Below, one piece after another: positions 57,537-64,000 of a stretch of DNA of 64,000 bases. Source of the stretch: Streptomyces sp. DG1A-41 (GTDB taxonomy: Bacteria; Actinomycetota; Actinomycetes; Streptomycetales; Streptomycetaceae); assembly GCF_037055355.1 (NCBI RefSeq), contig NZ_CP146350.1:1759001-1823000 (forward strand), given 5' to 3'. Within the stretch, counting starts at the first letter, position 1; each line of letters begins with the position of its first letter. The position numbers and the translations under genes are program-made. Below the pieces are notes generated by a model that was not told the origin of the DNA, made no database searches, and worked only from the letters and a program-made list of their open reading frames with translations.

Positions 57537-58016
57537 GTGAAGCCGTTGCCCCCGGTTGCCGTACTGGCCGGCGCCGTTCTCGGCCTGGTGGCCGTCACCG
57601 GATGCTCGACGCCGGTCAGGAACGCCGGGCCCTTGGCCGCGACGCCGTCCGCCACCACGGCGCCGACCGAGGCTGCTGCGCCCGGCGGTTGTCCCACCGC
57701 CGCCTCACTGCCGCTGCCCAAGGACTTCCCGGCGGACCTGCCGGTGCCCCACGGCGCGGTCGTCACCTCGGTGGAGCATCGCCCCGGCGACCGGCTGATC
57801 GTCGCCACGGTCGTACGGGACGGCTTCGACTCCGCCCTGACCTTCCTGCAGAAGCAGCTCCCGAAGGCCGGATACGTCCTGAACGAGGGCGAGGTGGAGA
57901 AGGACGACGCAGAGTCGAACTTCTCCTCACCGACCGTCAAGGGACGCTGGACCCTGCGGAAGATGCCCGACTGCGAGGGAGGGGTGTACCTCACATACCT
58001 GACGTCTGCGGCCTGA
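57537..58016 (+). CDS. Lipoprotein of unknown function
   Basis: The 159-residue protein starts at GTG 57537, immediately after the TAA of the Asp-box protein, so the pair forms an operon. The lipobox is VTGC at about residue 23. The mature domain (PLPKDFPADLPVPHGAVVTS, ALTFLQKQLPKAGYVL, GRWTLRKMPDCEGGVYLTY) is a small soluble domain. A 14-base tandem duplication covers the stop codon region (58000-58027) but changes only the last residue. Confidence 0.75.
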   Translation: MKPLPPVAVLAGAVLGLVAVTGCSTPVRNAGPLAATPSATTAPTEAAAPGGCPTAASLPLPKDFPADLPVPHGAVVTSVEHRPGDRLIVATVVRDGFDSALTFLQKQLPKAGYVLNEGEVEKDDAESNFSSPTVKGRWTLRKMPDCEGGVYLTYLTSAA

Positions 58017-58027
58017 CGTCTGCGGCC
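58000..58027. repeat. 14-bp tandem duplication at the lipoprotein stop
   Basis: TGACGTCTGCGGCC occurs twice in a row. The first copy's coding frame ends with GCC-TGA created at the junction; without the duplication the protein would have one more residue before a TGA. Confidence 0.85.
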
Positions 58028-58308
58028 TCCTGACCTCGGCCGGGGCGGAGACGGCGGGCGCGGTGTGCTTCCGGGACTTCTTGTATCGGCTGCCACCGCC
58101 CCGCGTCTCCTGTACGTCTGGCCCAGCGGCTCCTTCCGCGTCCAAGCCGGCAACACACGGCGCAAGCCCGCCTGCGGCGCGCGGCACACCCCGTCAACGC
58201 CGGGCCCTCGGGCGGTGACCCGCTCAAGCCGGCGCACCAGCGCAAGGCATCCAAGCCGGGGCTCCCAGATCCGGGCCTGGCCGGGCCGCTCGGCAACCCG
58301 CAGGGGTG

Positions 58309-59265
58309 TCACACCGCCCTGAGGGCCGTGAGCGTCCGCTCCCCCGCCGGGTCGCCCGCCGTGGCCGGGACCAGGGCGATCTCGTCGAGGCCGGCCTCGG
58401 CGTAGGCGTCGATGCGGGCGCGGACGGTGTCGGCGTCTCCGACGAGGGCGACCGTCTCCGCGGCCTCGGGTGGCAGGGCCCGCAGCAGGGTGTCCGGGTC
58501 GGCTCCCTTGGCAGCCAGTTCGACGACCGCGGCGAGCCCCGCGTCGACGAACATGTCGCTGTAGCCCGGCACGGTGAGATAGCCGACGACGCTGCGCAGG
58601 ACCTGCGTGAGCGTCTCCGGCTCCGGGTCCACGGCGGCGGGCAGCCAGGCGGCCAGCCGGGGCGGCGTACGCCCGGCCCGCTCGGCGGCGGCGAGCATCC
58701 GTGCCCGGAGCACGCGGACCTGCTCGGGGGAGACGATGTCGAGCAGCATCCGGTCGGCGTGCTCCACCGCGGTGGCGATCGCGCGCTCGCCGAACGCCGC
58801 GACGGTGAGCTCGCCTCCGGGCGGCGGCAGCCGGCGCAGGAAGCCGCTGCCGGGCACGATCGGCTCGCCCGGCCTGCTGCCCATCAGTGCGCGCACGGCC
58901 GCCGCCGACTCCTTCAGCGCGGCGGCGGGCCGGGTCCGCGGCCGGCCGTGCACGCCCTCGACGACCCGCTTGCTGGACGTGCCCAGGGCCACGCCGACCG
59001 GCCGGCCGGTGACGGCCGCGGTGGACGCGGCGCCCCGGACGATGGTGAGCGGGTCGCGCACCGACACCGGCACCGGCCCGGCCGTCAGCGTCGCCCGCTC
59101 GGTGGCCGCGGCGATCGCCGTCGCCAGGACGAACGAGTCCCACGTCGGTCCCTCGCCCGCCCACACCTCCCGGTACCCGAGCCGGTCGGCGAGCACCCCG
59201 ACCCGCAACGGCTCCTCGAACGGAGTGTCGTCCTCTCGCCCCACCGCGACCACGCTCATGTCCAT
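58309..59265 (-). CDS. LLM-class (F420-dependent) flavin oxidoreductase
   Basis: The protein is 318 residues from ATG 59265. It shows LLM/luciferase-like TIM-barrel sequence: VGVLADRLGYREVWAGEGP, AIAAATERATLTAGPVPV, GVALGTSSKRVVEGVHGR, and EEIAVVP-like C-terminal EIALVPATAGDP. F420-using members are common in actinobacteria and reduce or oxidise diverse small molecules. The substrate is unknown. It is divergent from the PucR-type gene starting at 59391. The 58028-58308 interval downstream has no gene I can support. Confidence 0.88.
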   Translation of the reverse strand: MDMSVVAVGREDDTPFEEPLRVGVLADRLGYREVWAGEGPTWDSFVLATAIAAATERATLTAGPVPVSVRDPLTIVRGAASTAAVTGRPVGVALGTSSKRVVEGVHGRPRTRPAAALKESAAAVRALMGSRPGEPIVPGSGFLRRLPPPGGELTVAAFGERAIATAVEHADRMLLDIVSPEQVRVLRARMLAAAERAGRTPPRLAAWLPAAVDPEPETLTQVLRSVVGYLTVPGYSDMFVDAGLAAVVELAAKGADPDTLLRALPPEAAETVALVGDADTVRARIDAYAEAGLDEIALVPATAGDPAGERTLTALRAV

Positions 59266-59390
59266 GACCGCGCCCGTACCCGGTCGTTTCCGCGGTATTC
59301 CCGTGTTTGACGGCATGCGATCCCCTGCTTGATCGCCCCATGCCCGTCCGGAGATGTCCGGGAGGCACCCGCGCGGGTAGCGTCCGACAC

Positions 59391-61033
59391 ATGGACAGCG
59401 GGACGGACAGCGGCTACGACACCCGGGGCGCCGGGATCACCGTACAGCGGGCGCTGGAGCTGCCGGGTCTGCGCAGCGGGCTGCCCGAGGTGCTGGCGGG
59501 CGCCGACCGGCTCGGGCGGACCGTGCGCTGGGTGCACGCCGGTGAGGTGCCGCACATCGCCTCGCTCCTCAAGGGCGGCGAGCTGCTGCTGACGACGGGC
59601 TACGGCCTCGGCACCCGCCCGGCCGAACAGCGCGCGTTCGTGCGCACGCTGGCCGAGCGCGGCATCGCCGCCCTGGTCGTGGAGCTCGGCCCGCGCTTCA
59701 CACGGCTGCCCGCCGCCCTGGTCGACACGGCCCGTTCGGCCGGGCTGCCCCTTGTCCAGCTGCACCGCGAGGTGCCGTTCGTCACGGTCACGGAGGAGAT
59801 CCACACCGAGATCGTCAACGGCCACTACGCACTGCTCCAGCGGGCCGAGGAGGTGCACCGGCGGTGTACGGAGGCCCTGCTGGGCGGCGGCGGAGTGCCC
59901 CAAGTCCTAGGCATCCTGGCCGACTTCGGCGACAACCCCGTCTTCCTGGAGACGGCGGACGGGCAGTTGCTGTACGCCGCCGGGGCCGGTCCCGAGGGCA
60001 CGGACCCGCTCCAGGTGTGGGAGGGGCTGCGCGCCCAGCACAAGGACGAACCTCCGCTCGCGGGCTCGGTCCTGGTGGACGTGCCGGGCGGCGGGCCGGG
60101 CAGCGGGGGCGTCCGCGCGCGCCTCGTCCTGCTCCCCGTACGGACTCCGCTGGCGCCGGTGCACCGGATGGCGGCCGAGCGGGCCGCGGGCATCCTGGCC
60201 GTGGTGCTGATGCAGGCCCGGCAGGAGGAGGAGCTGGCGGCGCGCGGGCGCGGCGACTTCCTCACGGACCTCGCCGAGGGCCGGGTCACGGCGGAGGACG
60301 CTCCGGCGCAGGCGCGCGTGCTGGGCTTCCGGCCGGGCGACGGCCCGCTGCTGCCGGTCGTCATGCGGCTCGGGGACGCCCTGTCCCCGGGGGAGGCTGG
60401 GCGGTGCTGGCCCGGGCGGTGTCCGAGGAACTGGCCTCGGTGGGTGTGCCGGTGCTGCTCGGCGTACGGCCGGTGGAGGGCCGGGTGCTGGTCCTGCTGG
60501 GGCTGCGCTCGGAGCCGGAGCGGGCGACGGTCGCGGAGCGGGTCGCGGCGGCGCTGCGGGCCGGGGCGGAGCGAGCCGGGATGCTGCGGCCGGGCGGGCA
60601 GCCGCCCGTGGTGGTCGTGGGCGTGGCCGGCGGCTGGACGGCCGCGGCGTCGGGCCTGCGGCACGCGGCCGAGACCGCCACGGCGGCCCAGGGCCTGCCG
60701 GACCGGCCCTGGTACGACGCCCGGCGCCTGGACATCGACCTGCTGCTGTGGCGGCTGCGCGACCACCCGGACCTGGCCGCCTTCGTCGACCGGGCCCTCG
60801 GCCCGCTCCTGGAGCACGACCGGCGCTCCAGGCCGCCGTTGCTGCCCACCCTGACGACGTACCTCGCCCACGCGGGACGCAAGGCGGAGACGGCCCGGGA
60901 GCTCCACCTCAACCGGCAGACCCTGTACAACCGCCTGGCGCGCATCGGGGAGCTGCTGGGCACGGACCTCGACGATCCGCAGACGGTACTGGCCCTGAGC
61001 CTGGCCCTGCGGGCCCGCAGGCACGTCCCCTAG
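59391..61033 (+). pseudogene. PucR-family regulator, split by a one-base deletion
   Basis: The N-terminal PucR domain (ITVQRALELPGLRSGLPEVL, VHAGEVPHIASLLKGGELLL) runs from ATG 59391 to about 60390. The frame then shifts within the G run at 60389-60393. The downstream frame continues as GGGWAVLARAVSEELASVG and ends with the HTH_30 domain (TYLAHAGRKAETARELHLNR, YNRLARIGELLG) at TAG 61033. One missing G restores continuity. As written, the regulator lacks its DNA-binding domain. PucR types sense amino-acid or purine metabolites; the divergent oxidoreductase is a possible target. Confidence 0.8.
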
Positions 61034-62246
61034 TGCTGGATTCCTCATTGGATGTACACATATCGGCGTCGTAGTTGGCGGGTGGGCGGGGCCGGCCGCC
61101 CCCAGATCCAGGGGCGGGCTCGGGCGTTGAGCTGGGCGGTGGCCACGGCTGTGGCCTGGGCGATGTCGTCGGGGTTGGCGAAGGACCGTCCGGCCAGGGC
61201 GGTCTTGCGGAAGATCCGCCACCAGCCTTCCTGCAGGTTCAGCCAGCACGCGCCGACCGGGATGAACGCGTGGCGGATCCGGGGGTGGTCCTCCAGCCAG
61301 GTCCGGGTGGACAGGCTGTTGTGAGAGGACAGGTTGTCGGTGACGATCCAGATCTCACCGGTCGGGTTGGCGTCCTCGACCAGTTGCAGGAACTGCTGGT
61401 AGAAGACGCTGTTGCGGGAGGAAGCCGCCATGGTGATCTGCTGGCCGTCCCGCGCGTAAGGCTCCGTAGACCCAGGTCTTCTCCGGCCCGCGGCTGTAGT
61501 CGAGCTCGGACTTGATGCGGTGCCCGTCCGGTGACCAGCCCGGTGCGGGCGCGAAGGTGCGCGGGATCACCGGCCCCAGCTCGTCGGCGCAGATGACCGT
61601 CGCGCCGTCGGGCGGCTGGGTGTAGAGGCCGATGATCCGCGTCCTTTTCCCGCGAAGTCCGGGTCCTTCGAACGGGTCCAGGACCGGGTGCGGCGCCAGC
61701 GCACACCCTCGGCGATCAGGATCCTGCGCACCTGGGAGCGGCCGACCTCGATGCCCAACTGCCGGGCCTGAGCAGCCAGGGAGTCCAGCGTCCACTCAGC
61801 CGGCCCCGACTCGTCGGCCGCCCACAGGTCCCCGCCGGGCTGCACCTCCAGCCTCCCCGGCGGCACCTCTTTGACCAGGGCGATAATCCGGGACCGCTCG
61901 GCCTCCGTGATCCGCCGCTTGCGGCCCTGCCCGCCCAGATCCTCCAGTCCCTCCAGCCCGGAGCGGTTGAAGCGGTGCAGCCAACGCCGCACCGTCTTCT
62001 GGCCGCAGTCCAGCTCCTCCGCGATCGCCGGAACTCGCAAGCCGGCCCAGCTCAGCTCGACCATCCGCGCCCGCATCACCGCATCTCGCGGCGCCTTGCG
62101 GGCCCGCGACAGCCGACGCACCACTGCCCGCTCATCCTCATCACGGCTTGGCCGTGCCCGTAACACCACCGTCCAGCACCCGCCCCCGAGCACCCGAACC
62201 ACCCCGCCACCAGCACATATACCCACGGAAAGAGGAATCCAGCACT
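61032..62246. mobile_element. IS630-family insertion sequence
   Basis: Perfect 13-bp terminal repeats TGCTGGATTCCTC (61034-61046) and GAGGAATCCAGCA (62232-62244) bound a 1.2-kb element with a minus-strand IS630-type transposase. CTAG lies at both ends (61030-61033 and 62245-62248), consistent with IS630 insertion into CTAG with TA duplication. The left CTAG carries the TAG stop of the PucR gene, so insertion preserved that stop. Confidence 0.85.
61045..62202 (-). pseudogene. IS630-family transposase with two frame changes
   Basis: The N-terminal HTH (GLRVPAIAEELDCGQKTVRR, SGLEGLEDLGGQGRKRRIT) is in one frame. The DDE core continues in a second (KRTRIIGLYTQPPDGATVICADE) and the end in a third (IWIVTDNLSSHNSLSTRTW, IPVGACWLNLQEGWWRIF). 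The first change falls on GGGAAAA (61651-61645), an in-phase -1 slippery heptamer. The second, near 61450, is a contracted CG repeat, probably inactivating. A GTG near 62202 is a plausible start. Confidence 0.8.
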
Positions 62247-62248
62247 AG

Positions 62249-63690
62249 TAGGGCTTGGTCAGGTTCGTATGGGTGTGGGTATGTCGCGGTGGCAGGTGGG
62301 GCAGGCGCCGGTCCAGGTGGCGAGGAGTGTCTGCAGTTCACGGACGACCTGGTAGAGGCTCAGGCCCGCGCCGGATCTTTTGGGTCTCGGGCCAGTCGTT
62401 GCAGGGTGCAGAAGGCATGGGCGGCAGAGACAAGAGTGACGTGGTGGTGCCAACCGGTCCAGGTGCGGCCCTCGAAATGGGCCAGTCCCAGGGCCTGTTT
62501 CATCTCGCGGTAGTCGTGCTCGATGCGCCAGCGGAGCTTGGCCAGCCGCACCAGCGTCGCCAGCGGCATCCCGGAGGGCAGGTTCGACAGCCAGAACTGC
62601 ACCGGCTCGCTCTCACCGGCCGGCCACTCGGCCAGCAGCCAGCGTTCGGGCAGTTCCGGACCGCCGGTGGCCTTGCGGATGCCGCGTCCGGCGGGGCGGA
62701 CCCTGAGGGCGACGAACCGCGAGTACATGCGCTTGAAGCCGCTGCGGCCCTTGCCCGGGCGGGAGCCCTCCCGCCAGGACACCGGCCGTGCGGCCGCCTT
62801 CCCGGCCGCGATGAGCAGGTCCTTCACGGTCTGCGCGGGCTCGGGGTACTGCATCTTGGGCGGCCGGCCGGTGCCCGCACAGGCCGGTTGGACGGGCCGG
62901 GCCCTGGCCGGATGGGCGGTGTGGCGGCCGGAGATGCCGACCGCGTAGGGCAGATCTCGTTCCTCCAGCCCGAGGCGGAAGGCGGCGGCATCGCCGTAGC
63001 CGGCGTCCGCGACCACCAGCGGGGCATCGACACCCCATGACCGGGTCTCGTCGATCATGTCCAGGGCCAGCTGCCACTTCTCCACATGTCCCGCCTGGGC
63101 CGGGATGCCGCAGCGGGTGCGGCGGGCGACCTTGACCGCATCGGCCTGCGGCGAGGCGGGATCCCAGGAGGCGGGCAGGAACAGCCGCCAGTTGACCGCG
63201 GCGGAGGCACGGTCGCAGGCCAGGTGCACGGAGACGCCCACCTGGCAGTTGGTGACCTTGCCCGCGGTGCCGGTGTACTGCCGGGCCACACATGCCGAGG
63301 CGTCCCCGTCCTTCAGGAAGCCGGTGTCGTCGATGATCAGTGCTTCCGGGCTGATCGCCTCGTGCATCCGCCAGGCCAGCCGGGCCCGTACATGGGCCGC
63401 ATTCCACGGGCTGGAGGTGATGAAATGCGCCAGCGCCTGCCGGTTCCCGTCCTCACCGAGACGGGCCGCCATCGGCTCCACCGACTTGCGCCGCCCGTCC
63501 AGCAGCAGACCGCGCACATACGCCTGCCCCCACCGCCGTTGATCCGCGCGGAAAAACCCGTCGAACAACTCCGCCGCGAACGCCTCCAGGTCCTCCCGGA
63601 CCCCGGTCATCTCCTCAGGTGTCACACCAGCCCAACGACACCGACGGGCAGGCAGACACGCCATCCGCGAGCGAAGATGACCAAGCCCTA
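62249..63690. mobile_element. IS701-family insertion sequence
   Basis: Terminal inverted repeats TAGGGCTTGGTCA (62249-62261) and TGACCAAGCCCTA (63678-63690) are perfect. They are flanked by CTAG direct repeats at 62245-62248 and 63691-63694, the YTAR-type 4-bp target duplication of IS701. The left CTAG is shared with the right end of the IS630 element, so the two elements are stacked at one target. Confidence 0.9.
62360..63664 (-). CDS. IS701-family transposase
   Basis: This intact 434-residue DDE transposase has IIDDTGFLKDG (first Asp), LVVADAGYGD (second Asp), and KLRWRIEHDYREMKQALGL (Glu region), the DDE_5/IS701 layout. An N-terminal helical domain contains DQRRWGQAYVRGLLLDGRR. ATG 63664 is the first start; ATG 63610 would be shorter. 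With perfect ends and an intact gene, this element may be active. Confidence 0.92.
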   Translation of the reverse strand: MACLPARRCRWAGVTPEEMTGVREDLEAFAAELFDGFFRADQRRWGQAYVRGLLLDGRRKSVEPMAARLGEDGNRQALAHFITSSPWNAAHVRARLAWRMHEAISPEALIIDDTGFLKDGDASACVARQYTGTAGKVTNCQVGVSVHLACDRASAAVNWRLFLPASWDPASPQADAVKVARRTRCGIPAQAGHVEKWQLALDMIDETRSWGVDAPLVVADAGYGDAAAFRLGLEERDLPYAVGISGRHTAHPARARPVQPACAGTGRPPKMQYPEPAQTVKDLLIAAGKAAARPVSWREGSRPGKGRSGFKRMYSRFVALRVRPAGRGIRKATGGPELPERWLLAEWPAGESEPVQFWLSNLPSGMPLATLVRLAKLRWRIEHDYREMKQALGLAHFEGRTWTGWHHHVTLVSAAHAFCTLQRLARDPKDPARA

Positions 63691-63706
63691 CTAGGGCCCG
63701 GAGGGT

Positions 63707-64000
63707 TTATGCGAGGGGCCGGGGCTGGGTCAACTCGTCGTACACGCTGAGTACTTGGGCGACCGTCTCGTCCTCGCTCGGCCAGGTCGCCGCCTGCCGG
63801 GCGCCCTTGGTCTTCAGCAGCTCCCGGCGCTCGGGGTCGCCGAGCAGGCGTACGGCGGTGTCGGCGAGCGCCTCCGCGTCCCCGCACGGGACCAGTTCGG
63901 CGGCGTCGCCGACGAGTTCGGGGATGCCGCCGACGTCGGTCGCGACGAGCGGCACGCGCGCATGGAGGGCCTCCTGGGCGAGGACCGAGCGGGCGTCCTC
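63707..64000 (-). CDS. Glycosyltransferase family 4, C-terminal fragment (partial)
   Basis: The frame is open to the window edge and ends at TAA 63709-63707, giving 97 residues. The GT4 donor-binding region is clear: LAQEALHARVPLVATDVGGI, split by the GT-B signature PLVATDVGGIPELVGDAAEL, then a C-terminal helix. Family members transfer sugars from nucleotide donors to glycans or lipids. The rest of the protein lies beyond the window. Confidence 0.85.
   Translation of the reverse strand, partial: EDARSVLAQEALHARVPLVATDVGGIPELVGDAAELVPCGDAEALADTAVRLLGDPERRELLKTKGARQAATWPSEDETVAQVLSVYDELTQPRPLA

Overview
The window is very probably a chromosomal segment of a Streptomyces species. The DNA is strongly GC-rich with G/C at nearly every third codon position. 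GTG and TTG starts are common, and several gene groups are actinomycete hallmarks: SepF, streptogrisin-type secreted proteases, an SOS-linked dnaE2 pair, a resuscitation-promoting factor, GH15 glucoamylase-like and PucR regulators, and a parA-scpA-scpB-rluB chain next to cmk-der and pyrG. These identifications come from reading the protein sequences; no database search was run.

Layout. 1-6.7 kb: end of a membrane protein, a polysaccharide deacetylase, a frameshifted AAA ATPase, and small accessory genes (DUF72, GntR regulator, GNAT enzymes, DUF402, methyltransferase). 6.7-11.4 kb: a Y-family polymerase (ImuB-like) translationally coupled to error-prone DnaE2 under a clear LexA box. 11.5-15.2 kb: two tandem streptogrisin proteases flanked by two decayed genes. 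15.4-24.2 kb: SepF paralog, acyl-CoA dehydrogenase with an operator-like palindrome, MFS exporter, PIG-V-like mannosyltransferase, PAP2 phosphatase, I78 inhibitor and an isolated cytochrome oxidase subunit I. 24-31.3 kb: a WYL regulator and a branched-chain-amino-acid-type ABC system with a fused LivH-LivM-LivG protein. 31.3-33.8 kb: an Rpf-LysM protein behind a candidate c-di-AMP riboswitch, plus two lineage-specific proteins.

33.8-49.4 kb is housekeeping, nearly all on the minus strand. It holds aroH-tyrA, cmk-plsC-der, a disrupted Rieske protein, an RlaP/ADP-ribosylglycohydrolase pair, the coupled parA/RHH/scpA/scpB/rluB operon, ald and an NB-ARC/TPR protein. 49.5-50.2 kb is a non-coding minisatellite. 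50.2-58 kb has a NUDIX hydrolase, pyrG, GH15, a TnsA remnant, a secreted Asp-box protein and a lipoprotein. 58-64 kb has an F420-type oxidoreductase, a frameshifted PucR regulator, two insertion sequences (IS630-like and IS701-like) stacked on one CTAG target, and the end of a glycosyltransferase.

Two themes stand out. First, an unusual number of genes are broken by small indels, several of them tandem duplications or contractions: AAA ATPase, imuB-like, Rieske, PucR, IS630 transposase. These may be real decay or assembly errors, and reads would decide. Second, the ParA-like ATPase plus a small ribbon-helix-helix protein is translationally coupled to the condensin partners ScpA and ScpB, which looks like a chromosome-organisation module.
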